NCBI RefSeq assembly: GCF_004297875.1
Contig: NZ_SCSK01000007.1
Location: forward strand, 1-60,509
Length of the DNA: 60,509 bases
Direction of reading: 5' to 3'
DNA from: Pandoraea sp.
GTDB taxonomy: Bacteria; Pseudomonadota; Gammaproteobacteria; Burkholderiales; Burkholderiaceae
Below are positions 45,816 through 54,176 of this stretch, in pieces. The position numbers were made by a program, and so were the translations under genes. Numbering within the stretch: position 1 is the first letter of the stretch; the number at the start of each line of letters is the position of its first letter. The notes under the pieces were generated by a model. The model made no database searches, was not told the DNA's origin, and saw only the letters and a program-made list of their open reading frames with translations.

Positions 45816-47711
45816 ATGGTTGAGCCGATATCGGCGTCGGCGCCGGTTGCCGCCAAGCGCGCCGAACCGGGCAGCGCTGCCGCGGCGCGCCGTTGGCCGC
45901 GGGCGCTGGATCGCACCTTGATGACAGCGGTGGAAATTTGCGCCGCCTTGCTGTTGCTGGTCGAAATCATCGTGCTGTTGGCGGGCGTGATCTGCCGATA
46001 TGTATTGCATGCACCGCTGGTGTGGTCGGATGAATTGGCCGGCATGCTGTTTCTGTGGCTGTCGATGCTCGGCGCGGTGCTGGCATTGCGGCGCGGCGAG
46101 CATATGCGCATGACCGCGTGCGTGGCGCGACTGAGCCCGTCGCGTCGCGCATTCGTCGATACGCTGGCGATCTCGGCCTCGGTGGCCATGCTGGGCCTGA
46201 TCATGACGCCGGCCTGCCATTACGCGCTCGACCAGATCCCCATTCTCACGCCGGCCATGGAGGTCAGCGATCGCTGGCGGGCGCTGGCATTGCCGGTGGG
46301 CATCGGCCTGATGCTCGCGGTCGGCCTCATCCGCCTGGCGCAGGTCGGCCGCCGGCGCGACATCCTCATCGCGCTGGCGATGGCCGCCGCGCTTAGCGCC
46401 GCTGCCGTGCTCGCCGCACCGTGGTTCCAAACGCTGGGCAAAGCCAACCTGCTGATTTTCTTCGTCGGCGTGGTCGCCATCGGCATCTTCTCGGGCGTAC
46501 CGATTGGGTTCTCCTTCGCGCTGGCGACCTTTGGCTACCTGTCGCTGACGACAACCACGCCGCTCGAGGTGATGGTCGGTCGCATGGACGAGGGCATGTC
46601 CAACCTTATTCTGCTGGCCGTGCCATTGTTCGTGTTTCTCGGCCTGCTCATCGAAATGACCGGCATGGCGCGCGCGATGATCGCGTTTCTCGCCAGTCTG
46701 GTCGGGCATGTGCGCGGTGGCCTGTCGTATGTGCTGATCGGCGCGATGTACCTGGTCTCGGGCATTTCAGGCTCCAAGGTGGCCGACATGGCCGCCATCG
46801 CGCCCGTGCTGTTTCCCGAGATGAAAAAGCGCGGCGCCGACGAAGGCGACCTGATTGCGTTGCTGGCGACTGCCGGCGCGCAAAGCGAGACCATTCCACC
46901 CAGCATCGTGCTTATCACGATCGGCTCTGTGACCGGCGTGTCGATTTCCGCGCTGTTTACCGCCGGCTTGCTGCCAGGCGCCCTGCTCGCCTTAATGCTG
47001 TGCGCGGTGGTGGCATGGCGCTATCGCAGGGAAGACCTGAGCGGCGCGCGGCGCACCAGCCGGCGTGAGATCGCCCGCCTCATGCTGGTGGCGCTACCCG
47101 CGCTCATTCTGCCGGTGGTGATCCGCACTGCTGTGGTCGAGGGCATCGCCACGGCCACCGAAGTCTCGACCATCGGCATTGTCTACGCCAGCGCGATCGG
47201 CATCCTGGTGTATCGCCAATTTTCCTGGCGGCGGCTCGGCCGCATGCTGGTGAGCGCGGCCACCTTGTCCGGGGCGATCATCTTCATTATCGGTTGCGCC
47301 ACTGCCATGGCGTGGGCGCTCACCCAATCGGGCTTCTCGCAGGACCTCGCCGCGCTCATGGCGAAGATGCCCGGGCGCGCCTACGGATTCCTGGCGATCT
47401 CGATCGCGGTGTTCATCCTGCTTGGCAGCGTGCTCGAAGGCATTCCCGCCATTGTGCTGTTCGGGCCGCTGCTGTTTCCCATCGCGCGCGCCGCCGGCAT
47501 CAACGAAGTTCACTACGCCATCGTCGTGGTGCTGGCCATGGGCGTGGGTCTGTTCTCGCCGCCGTTCGGGGTCGGCTATTACTCGGCATGTGCCATCAGC
47601 AAGGTCAACCCCGACGCCGGCATTCGCCCGATCCTCGGCTACATGGGCGCGCTGCTGGTCGGGCTGATTCTGGTGGCCGCGATCCCCTGGCTATCCATCG
47701 GCTTTTTATAG
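45816..47711 (+). CDS. Fused TRAP transporter small and large permease (DctQM)
   Basis: A 631-residue membrane protein. Residues 1-180 are the DctQ part with four helices (WSDELAGMLFLWLSMLGAVLALRRGEHMRM). From about 210 the DctM part begins (IFFVGVVAIGIFSGVPIGFSFALATFGYL), with FVFLGLLIEMTGMA and PPSIVLITIGSVTGVS. Fusions of the two subunits are known in several TRAP subfamilies. AGGAG precedes the ATG at 45816. Confidence 0.92.
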   Translation: MVEPISASAPVAAKRAEPGSAAAARRWPRALDRTLMTAVEICAALLLLVEIIVLLAGVICRYVLHAPLVWSDELAGMLFLWLSMLGAVLALRRGEHMRMTACVARLSPSRRAFVDTLAISASVAMLGLIMTPACHYALDQIPILTPAMEVSDRWRALALPVGIGLMLAVGLIRLAQVGRRRDILIALAMAAALSAAAVLAAPWFQTLGKANLLIFFVGVVAIGIFSGVPIGFSFALATFGYLSLTTTTPLEVMVGRMDEGMSNLILLAVPLFVFLGLLIEMTGMARAMIAFLASLVGHVRGGLSYVLIGAMYLVSGISGSKVADMAAIAPVLFPEMKKRGADEGDLIALLATAGAQSETIPPSIVLITIGSVTGVSISALFTAGLLPGALLALMLCAVVAWRYRREDLSGARRTSRREIARLMLVALPALILPVVIRTAVVEGIATATEVSTIGIVYASAIGILVYRQFSWRRLGRMLVSAATLSGAIIFIIGCATAMAWALTQSGFSQDLAALMAKMPGRAYGFLAISIAVFILLGSVLEGIPAIVLFGPLLFPIARAAGINEVHYAIVVVLAMGVGLFSPPFGVGYYSACAISKVNPDAGIRPILGYMGALLVGLILVAAIPWLSIGFL

Positions 47712-47798
47712 CAACGGGCACTTGGTCGCTCCGCGTGCAAGGCGGTTATTGCAAGTGGCGCGACTTGATTTCCAATTGGGCAGTATCGGGAGATTTTC

Positions 47799-48338
47799 AT
47801 GAGTCGTTTTTTTGGCGAAATTCGCCAGGCCGGTTACGTCGTGCACGATATCGAGGCAGCAATGGATCATTGGAGCCGCGTGCTTGGCGTGGGTCCGTGG
47901 TTCTATAACGAGCGGGTGCCGGTCGAGCATTACCGCTATCGCGGCCAGTCCTATGAGATTCACAACTCGGTCGCGCTGGCTAACTCCGGGCCATTGCAGG
48001 TGGAGCTGATCCAGACGCGCAATGACGCGCCGTCGATGTACCGCGACTTTCTCGCCGCCGGACACACGGGTTTGCAGCACAACGCTTACTGGACGACGAA
48101 TTTCGACGCTGATCTGGCGCGCCTCGAACAGCAAGGCTTTCGGGTCGCGATGAGCGGCGAAGTGGGTCAGAACGGCCGCTTCGTTTATTTTGACACCGAG
48201 GCTCACCCGGGCACGGTCATCGAGTTATCGGAAGTCGCCGGCCCCAAGGGGAAAATGTTCGATTTGATTCGCGCGGCCTCGATCGACTGGGACGGCCGCG
48301 ATCCGGTACGCCCCTTTCCTGACCTGAATACGCTATGA
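47799..48338 (+). CDS. VOC (glyoxalase-fold) protein of unknown reaction
   Basis: A 179-residue vicinal-oxygen-chelate protein. QAGYVVHDIEAAMDHWSRVLGVGPWF is the first module, and HNAYWTTNFDADLARLEQQGF with VIELSE forms the second. By position the likely metal ligands are Q10, E68, H93 and E141, so the first ligand is Gln instead of the His of methylmalonyl-CoA epimerase. It lies between the transporter and the RuBisCO-like gene and overlaps the latter by four bases. An epimerase, isomerase or ring-opening role on the imported acid is inferred. Confidence 0.82.
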   Translation: MSRFFGEIRQAGYVVHDIEAAMDHWSRVLGVGPWFYNERVPVEHYRYRGQSYEIHNSVALANSGPLQVELIQTRNDAPSMYRDFLAAGHTGLQHNAYWTTNFDADLARLEQQGFRVAMSGEVGQNGRFVYFDTEAHPGTVIELSEVAGPKGKMFDLIRAASIDWDGRDPVRPFPDLNTL

Positions 48339-49633
48339 ACTCATCCGCCACCGCAGCGCCATTGCGCGACGACTGCCTGCAGGCCGATTACCTGATCGAG
48401 ACGCCGCTGGACCCGGCCAGCGTGGCCGAGGTGATGGCCGGCGAGCAATCGAGCGGCACTTTCGTGCGCGTGGCGCATGAAACCGACGACCTGCGCGCGC
48501 GCAGTCGCGCCGTGGTCGAGCGTGTCGATGAAATCGAGCCGCTGGTGCGACCGAGCTTGCCCAACGCATGGCTGGCACGCCAGCGAATTGCCGGACCGTG
48601 GCACCGCGCGCGCCTCACGCTGTCGTTTCCGCTGGCCAATATCGATGCCAATCTGCCGACGCTGGCCGCGACCGTGGCCGGCAACCTCTACGATCTGGGA
48701 GAGGTCACCGGCATGCGGCTCGAGGCTTTGCGCCTGCCCGCAGCCTATCGCGCCCGTTTCGAACTGCCGCGCCACGGCGTGGCCGGCACGCGACGCCTGA
48801 GCGGCATCGCCACGGGCCCATTGATCGGCACCATCATCAAGCCGAACGTGGGGTTAAGTGCCGACGAAACTGCCGCCCTGGTGCGCGATCTGTGCGAGGC
48901 CGGCGTCGATTTCATCAAGGATGACGAAGTGTGCGCCAACCCGGTTCACGCGCCGCTGGCCGAGCGCGTGCGCGCCGTCATGAAGGTGGTGCGGGACTAT
49001 CGCGAGCGCACCGGTCGAACTGTGATGGTGGCCTTCAACATTACCGACGAGCTCGACGCGATGCGCCGGCATGCGGATCTGGTCGAGCGCGAGGGCGGCG
49101 CCTGCGTGATGGCCAGCATCAATTGGTGCGGCCTCTCGGCAATCCAGGCGTTGCGCCGGACCACGCCGCTGGCGCTGCATGCGCATCGCAACGGTTTTGG
49201 CATGATGTCGCGCGACCCTGCGCTGGGCATCGGATTCCAGGCCTACCAGACGCTCTGGCGCCTGGCCGGGGTCGATCACATGCATGTGCACGGCCTGTCG
49301 GGCAAGTTCGCGCAAAGCGACGACGAAGTCATTGACTCGGCGCGCGAGTGCGCCACGCCGCTTGCGCCCGGCGTCGACGACACGGTGCTGCCGGCGTTTT
49401 CGTCGGGGCAATGGGCCGGTACCGTGCCCGCCACCTTCGCGGCGCTGGGCGGCACCGACCTGCTGTTCATGGCCGGCGGCGGCATTCTCGCGCATCCGGA
49501 CGGGCCGGCCGCGGGTGTGACGAGCATTCGTCAGGCATGGGAGGCCGCGCAGGCGGGCGTGCCGCTGGCAGAGCACGCCCGCACGGCCGCCGAGCTGCTG
49601 CATGCGCTGGATTTTTTCGGTTCGCGCGGATGA
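48335..49633 (+). CDS. RuBisCO-like protein (form IV), probable oxo-acid-sugar-phosphate decarboxylase or hydrolase
   Basis: A 432-residue homologue of the RuBisCO large subunit. Most active-site residues are kept (RuBisCO number in brackets): E37 [60], T42 [65], N117 [123], K169 [175], K195 [201, carbamylated], D197 [203], E198 [204], H284 [294], R285 [295], H317 [327], K324 [334] and S356 [379]. K177 is replaced by N171. An intact metal site suggests an active enzyme, not a carboxylase. Paired with a DUF1537 kinase, relatives decarboxylate or transcarboxylate/hydrolyse 3-oxo-isoapionate 4-phosphate. The ATG overlaps the VOC stop. Confidence 0.88.
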   Translation: MNSSATAAPLRDDCLQADYLIETPLDPASVAEVMAGEQSSGTFVRVAHETDDLRARSRAVVERVDEIEPLVRPSLPNAWLARQRIAGPWHRARLTLSFPLANIDANLPTLAATVAGNLYDLGEVTGMRLEALRLPAAYRARFELPRHGVAGTRRLSGIATGPLIGTIIKPNVGLSADETAALVRDLCEAGVDFIKDDEVCANPVHAPLAERVRAVMKVVRDYRERTGRTVMVAFNITDELDAMRRHADLVEREGGACVMASINWCGLSAIQALRRTTPLALHAHRNGFGMMSRDPALGIGFQAYQTLWRLAGVDHMHVHGLSGKFAQSDDEVIDSARECATPLAPGVDDTVLPAFSSGQWAGTVPATFAALGGTDLLFMAGGGILAHPDGPAAGVTSIRQAWEAAQAGVPLAEHARTAAELLHALDFFGSRG

Positions 49634-50991
49634 ACGGCCCAGCATCGGCCTTTTATGGCTTCTATGGCGACGACTTCACCGGCGCCACCGACACACTTGC
49701 CCATCTGGCGCGCGCCGGGCTGCGCACCATGCTGTATCTGCGCGCACCGGACGATGCGCAGCTGGCACTGGCCGGCGAACTCGACGCGATCGGTATCGCC
49801 GGCGCGGCGCGCGCCATGCCGCCGGCACGCATGGCGCGGGAACTGAGCGAAGTCGGCGCGCGCATGGCATCGCTCGGCGTGCGGCTGATGCATTACAAGG
49901 TGTGCTCGACTTTTGACAGCGCGCCGCACATCGGCAATATCGGCGTGGCGCTGAACACCTTGCGCGGCTATTTCCCGCATCCGCTGGCGGCCATCGTCGG
50001 CGGGCAGCCGGGGTTACAGCGCTATTGCGTGTTTGGCCACCTGTTTGCTGCGGGCAGCACCGAACACAGCGGGTCGCCGGCGATCCATCGCCTCGATCGT
50101 CACCCGACGATGAGCCGCCATCCGGTCAGTCCGATGCGCGAGTCGGATCTGCGCCAGCATCTTCGGCAGCAGGGTCTGGAAAACATTGGTCTGGTCGACT
50201 GGCGTTGGCGCGGCGGGGGCGCGCCGGCCCTGGCAAGCGCACTTGCCGAGGCGCTCGCCCAGCAGCCTCGGGCAGTGCTGTTCGACGTGCTCGACGATGC
50301 GCAACTGCCCGCGCTCGGCCGTCTGCTGATTGACGAGGCGGCACACCAGCCGCTGTGCGCGATCGGCCCGAGCAGCATTGCACAAGCCTATGCGCTGGCG
50401 CTGGCGGGCGCCGTGCCGCCGATGCCTTCGAGTGCCGCACCCGTCGCGCCGGCCCGCTCGCCGGTACTGGTGCTGGCCGGCAGTCTGTCGCCGATGACCG
50501 CCGCGCAAATCGAAGCGGCACATTCGTTCACGCGCATCGCGTTGGACCCGGCTCGACTCACCGGCGCCAGTGCACCGGACTATCTCGACCGGCAAGCCGC
50601 GTCGGTGGTCTCAGCACTGCGCGAGGGTCGGCATGCACTGGCCTTTACACACCGCGCCAGCGAGGCCGGCGGCCCGCCGCCCGGCACGGTGGCGCAGGCT
50701 TGCGCGGTGCTGTTGCGACGTATTGTCACGGCAGTGGGTGTCGCGCGCATCGGCGTAGCCGGCGGCGACACCTCGAGCTTTGCGATGCAGGCGCTCGACG
50801 CCTGGGGATTGTCATACCTGGCGGGCTTGCCCGGCAATGTGGCACTGTGCCGATTGCATGCCGGCGAGCCCCGGCTCGACGGCGTCGAAGTCGCCCTCAA
50901 GGGCGGGCAAATGGGCGAGATCGGCTTGTTCGAGCAACTGGTGCACGGCGTCCCCGGCGCAAGCTTCGGCGCCAGCGGGCATGCAAGCTAG
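49630..50991 (+). CDS. DUF1537 four-carbon acid sugar kinase family protein (OiaK-like)
   Basis: A 453-residue kinase. The N-terminal substrate-binding motif is GDDFTGATDTL, the middle has AGSTEHSGSPAIHRLDRHPTMSRHPVSPM, and the C-terminal nucleotide-binding domain has LVLAGSLSPMTAAQIEAA and GVAGGDTSSFAMQAL. Characterised members phosphorylate D-threonate, D-erythronate or 3-oxo-isoapionate. The DRHPTMSRHP.TPM type segment is common in kinases next to RuBisCO-like genes. It overlaps the RLP by ATGA and ends the operon, eight bases from a convergent gene. Confidence 0.88.
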   Translation: MNGPASAFYGFYGDDFTGATDTLAHLARAGLRTMLYLRAPDDAQLALAGELDAIGIAGAARAMPPARMARELSEVGARMASLGVRLMHYKVCSTFDSAPHIGNIGVALNTLRGYFPHPLAAIVGGQPGLQRYCVFGHLFAAGSTEHSGSPAIHRLDRHPTMSRHPVSPMRESDLRQHLRQQGLENIGLVDWRWRGGGAPALASALAEALAQQPRAVLFDVLDDAQLPALGRLLIDEAAHQPLCAIGPSSIAQAYALALAGAVPPMPSSAAPVAPARSPVLVLAGSLSPMTAAQIEAAHSFTRIALDPARLTGASAPDYLDRQAASVVSALREGRHALAFTHRASEAGGPPPGTVAQACAVLLRRIVTAVGVARIGVAGGDTSSFAMQALDAWGLSYLAGLPGNVALCRLHAGEPRLDGVEVALKGGQMGEIGLFEQLVHGVPGASFGASGHAS

Positions 50992-50999
50992 CGACCCCG

Positions 51000-51734
51000 T
51001 CAGACTGAAAGAATTGCCATGGCCTGCCGTTTGAGATCGAGAAACGCTGGCTCCAGCATCATTTCCCAGTGGCGCGGGCGAGCCAGCGGGATGTCGCTGG
51101 TCAAGGCAATTCGCCCGGGGCGCGTGCTCATCACCACGAGCCGGCTGCCGAGCAGAATGGCTTCGTCGATGTCGTGCGTGATGAATACGACAGTCGCGTG
51201 AATGCGCTCCCACAGGTCGAGCAGGAATTGCTGCATGGTCCGGCGCGTTTGCGCATCGAGCGCGCCGAACGGCTCGTCCATCAGCAGCACGCGGGGCTGC
51301 ATCACCAGCGCCCGCGCGATCGCCACCCGCTGCTGCATGCCGCCCGAGAGCTCATAGGGTTTGTGCTTCTCGAAGCCCTTGAGGCCAATGATGTCAATCA
51401 GCTCATCGACCAGCTTCCAGTCGATCTGTCGCGCATCCCGCATGCGCAGGCCAAAGGCAATATTCTCGCGCAGGCTCAGCCACGGATACAGCCCGGGCTG
51501 CTGGAACACCACCACCCGATCGGGGCCAGGCTTCGTGATCGGCCGGCCGTCGAGCGTCAGGCGACCAGCGCTCAATGCGGTCAGGCCGGCCAGCATGTTC
51601 AGCAAGGTCGACTTGCCGCAGCCCGAGGCGCCAAGAATCGTCACGAAAGTCCCATCCTCGATCGTCAGGGAGATTTTGTCCAGCGCACGTGTCGCGCCAA
51701 AATTCTTGGAGACCTGGTCGATGACAATCGGCAT
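51000..51734 (-). CDS. ABC transporter ATPase (TauB/SsuB-like)
   Basis: A 244-residue ATPase: Walker [11 protein letters not shown]-loop [12 protein letters not shown], signature LSGGMQQR, Walker B VLLMDEP, H-loop [10 protein letters not shown]. The LYPWLS and [12 protein letters not shown] segments are those of nitrate/sulfonate/taurine importers. Third gene of the importer operon. Confidence 0.93.
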   Translation of the reverse strand: MPIVIDQVSKNFGATRALDKISLTIEDGTFVTILGASGCGKSTLLNMLAGLTALSAGRLTLDGRPITKPGPDRVVVFQQPGLYPWLSLRENIAFGLRMRDARQIDWKLVDELIDIIGLKGFEKHKPYELSGGMQQRVAIARALVMQPRVLLMDEPFGALDAQTRRTMQQFLLDLWERIHATVVFITHDIDEAILLGSRLVVMSTRPGRIALTSDIPLARPRHWEMMLEPAFLDLKRQAMAILSV

Positions 51735-51801
51735 ACCAAACCTTTACTAGCAATGCGAGCCAAAGCCCGCCGCCGACACGCGCGGCGGGCCGGTGAACCG
51801 G

Positions 51802-52824
51802 TCACTTCGACTTGACCGCCTCGGCCGCGTAACTGGAATCGACCGCCGATGCGAAATTGCTCGGCATCTCCGTGATCCGGCCGATCTTCATCAAGACCTT
51901 GGCGGTGTTTTCCAACGTCTTGGTGGTCGCCGAAGTGGCCACGCCGGCGCCCGAGCCCAGCACCTTGGGGGTGAGCTGATCCTGAGCCGAATAGATGTCA
52001 TAGCCAGCCAGCTCGGCCTTGGCGACCGGCAGGGTTACGCCGGATTGCTTGGCCATGATGGCAAGCGCCTCGTCCGGATGTTCCTTGGTGTAAGTGACGC
52101 CCTGATCCATCGCGCGCACGAAAGCGGCGACGATCTTGGGGTTTTGCTTCGCCCACTGGGTGTTGACGATGCAGATGTTGTAGGAGGAAGCGTCCTGCGG
52201 CAAATCGCCGTCGGATTTCAGGACATGTCCGCCCAGCCCCTGCAAGGCGTCGAATACAGGGTCCCAGACAATCGCCGCATCAATGCTGCCGGTGCTCCAG
52301 GCCACGTGCATCTCAGGCGGCGACATGTTGAGCTGGCGCACCGAATCCAGCGGCACGTGAGCTTGATCGAGGAACGTCGCAAGCTCGAACGAGGCTTGCG
52401 AGCCAACCACGATGGCAATCGTCTTGCCCTTCAGATCGGCCACCGAATTGATGCCCTTGCCTGGACGCACGACGATGCCGGCGTCCGTCGTGTAACGCTC
52501 CTGGTTGAACACGATGGCAAACGGCAGCCCTTGCGAGATGCCGGTGACATACGGCGGGATGCCCAGACCGCACATGAACTGCAGGCTGTTGGAGGCCAGC
52601 GCGCTCATCGCCGCCGGGCCGGAATCGAAGAACTTGAGACTGACGTGACCGGGAATGTTCTTCTGGAACAACCCCAGGCCCTGCGTCACCATATACGGGT
52701 CGGCGCCGTTGTTTTCGTAGCCGATGACCACATCCGGCGTCTGCGCCAGGACCGGCGCGGCCATCGCCAGGCCAAGCAGCGACGAGAACAGGTAAACCCC
52801 GACGTATTGACTGATCTTTTTCAC
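51802..52824 (-). CDS. ABC transporter substrate-binding protein (TauA/SsuA-like)
   Basis: A 340-residue periplasmic protein with a Sec signal (KKISQYVGVYLFSSLLGLAMAAPVLAQ). VVIGYENNGADPYMVTQ, LKGKTIAIVVGSQASFELA and DAAIVWDPVFDAL are NMT1/OpuAC-type landmarks for taurine, sulfonate or aromatic ligands. A GTG start at 52824 is chosen because GGAGG lies five bases upstream and the signal peptide begins there. No ATG fits. Confidence 0.9.
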   Translation of the reverse strand: MKKISQYVGVYLFSSLLGLAMAAPVLAQTPDVVIGYENNGADPYMVTQGLGLFQKNIPGHVSLKFFDSGPAAMSALASNSLQFMCGLGIPPYVTGISQGLPFAIVFNQERYTTDAGIVVRPGKGINSVADLKGKTIAIVVGSQASFELATFLDQAHVPLDSVRQLNMSPPEMHVAWSTGSIDAAIVWDPVFDALQGLGGHVLKSDGDLPQDASSYNICIVNTQWAKQNPKIVAAFVRAMDQGVTYTKEHPDEALAIMAKQSGVTLPVAKAELAGYDIYSAQDQLTPKVLGSGAGVATSATTKTLENTAKVLMKIGRITEMPSNFASAVDSSYAAEAVKSK

Positions 52825-52838
52825 AGCAACCTCCGTTG

Positions 52839-53756
52839 TTATGTGTAACCGCGCCACGGAACGGCACGGCTCTCGACCACGCGGATAAGAAGTTCCATGC
52901 AATAACCAAGGATGCCAATCACAATGATGCCAACGATGACGATCGCTACCTGCAACGCCTGGCCGGCATACTGGACGAGCCAGCCAAGTCCTTGATCGGC
53001 CGCGATCAGTTCCGCGGCCACCAGGCAGGTCCATGCCACGCCGATGCCCACCCGCATGGCCGTGAAGATCTCCGGCAATACCGACGGCAAAATGACGTAG
53101 CGGAAAATCTGCGCCTCCGAGGCGCCGAGCGTGCGCGCCACCGACAGCCTGAGTGCCGGCGTGCCTTTGACGCCCGAGATGGTGCCGATGATGATGACCG
53201 GCACGGTACCCACCAGGATCAGCAGTATTTTCGGCAGTTCGCCAATGCCGAACCACACCACCAGTAACGGAATATAGGCCAGCGGCGGCACCGGCCGAAC
53301 AAACTGCAGGAAGGGATCGATGACCCGGAAGATCAGCGGATTGCGGGCCATGCCCAGGCCAATCGGCACACCGAGCAGCACCGCGCCGAGAAAGCCGATG
53401 CCGATGCGCACGACGCTGATCCACATGTCGTCATACAGGGAGCGCCCACCGTAGCCTTGCGAGAGAAGCAGCACCAGTGCCTTCCAGACAGCCGTGGGCG
53501 ACGGCAAGGCAATCGGCGGGAATACATGAAAAATCGAGACGATCTGCCAAATCGCGATGGCGCAGACCAGCGCAATGAATGTCGCCAGCCGATGCACATG
53601 GCCGCCCACCCGCGCACCCATGGAGCCGCGCCGCAGGCCTTCGGCCTCGACCGTGTCAATGGAGGATGTGTCGGAAACAACATCACCGGCATCGGTTGCG
53701 GTGTTCGCCGCCGCATCGGGGGCCTGCCTGTCAGGAATATCCGGCGTCACGGGCAT
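52839..53756 (-). CDS. ABC transporter permease (TauC/SsuC-like)
   Basis: A 305-residue inner-membrane protein. A 50-residue hydrophilic N-terminal extension, rich in Ala, Asp and Ser, precedes six helices. The EAA loop is ARTLGASEAQIFRYVILPSVLPEIFTAMRVG. AAGGAG lies nine bases before the ATG at 53756. First gene of the importer operon; its promoter must lie in 53757-54050. Confidence 0.9.
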   Translation of the reverse strand: MPVTPDIPDRQAPDAAANTATDAGDVVSDTSSIDTVEAEGLRRGSMGARVGGHVHRLATFIALVCAIAIWQIVSIFHVFPPIALPSPTAVWKALVLLLSQGYGGRSLYDDMWISVVRIGIGFLGAVLLGVPIGLGMARNPLIFRVIDPFLQFVRPVPPLAYIPLLVVWFGIGELPKILLILVGTVPVIIIGTISGVKGTPALRLSVARTLGASEAQIFRYVILPSVLPEIFTAMRVGIGVAWTCLVAAELIAADQGLGWLVQYAGQALQVAIVIVGIIVIGILGYCMELLIRVVESRAVPWRGYT

Positions 53757-53990
53757 GCGAGACTCCTTTTCCTTTTGACTCGGCGCTCGAACCGCGTCTT
53801 CGGCCAAACGATTGGGGACCTTGTGCCTGGCGTCCCCCGGTCGACCGCCACATCGGGCGACGGTCCGGTGAGGTGATTCAAGTATGCGCACGCAATATTG
53901 CGCGCGATAGTGCCAGTTCCGCCGAACCGCTTGGTCCACCCGCGTTTTGGCGCAGGGGATCCGGCCCCGCCGGCTGGCGGCATGCTTTTT

Positions 53991-54018
53991 TAGGATTTCA
54001 TATATATATGAAATCCTA
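53991..54018. promoter_or_regulatory. Perfect 28-bp AT-rich palindrome
   Basis: TAGGATTTCATATA followed at once by its exact complement TATATGAAATCCTA, preceded by TTTTT. It lies in the 420-base gap between the importer and prpD, about 235 bases upstream of the permease ATG. Its size and perfect symmetry suggest the binding site of a dimeric regulator for the importer, although the T-run also permits a terminator reading on the opposite strand. Confidence 0.6.
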
Positions 54019-54092
54019 CGATTTACATTGCAAATTACATCGGGGTTAACCCCGGGCGCGCAGCGCGCGCCGGGGAGCGTCACGAATAACAA

Positions 54093-54133
54093 CGCCGGCC
54101 GCTGCGCGTGAGGCACACGCGAAGCGGCCGGCG
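54093..54133 (-). terminator. Rho-independent terminator of prpBCD
   Basis: CGCCGGCCGCT and AGCGGCCGGCG form a perfect 11-bp stem, extended through GCGCGTG/CACGCG with a mismatch. On the minus strand it is followed by TTGTTATT. It lies 44 bases after the prpD stop. A second strong GC hairpin (54052-54077) follows. Confidence 0.7.
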
Positions 54134-54176
54134 CTCATCGAACCGAACGATGGTCCGCTGTCGGCGGCACGCCGGC

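Noticed and set aside
48335..49633. Carbon-fixing RuBisCO
   Set aside because: K177 is replaced, there is no small subunit, phosphoribulokinase or carboxysome gene, and the neighbours are a sugar-acid kinase and TRAP transporter. A RuBisCO-like catabolic enzyme fits better.
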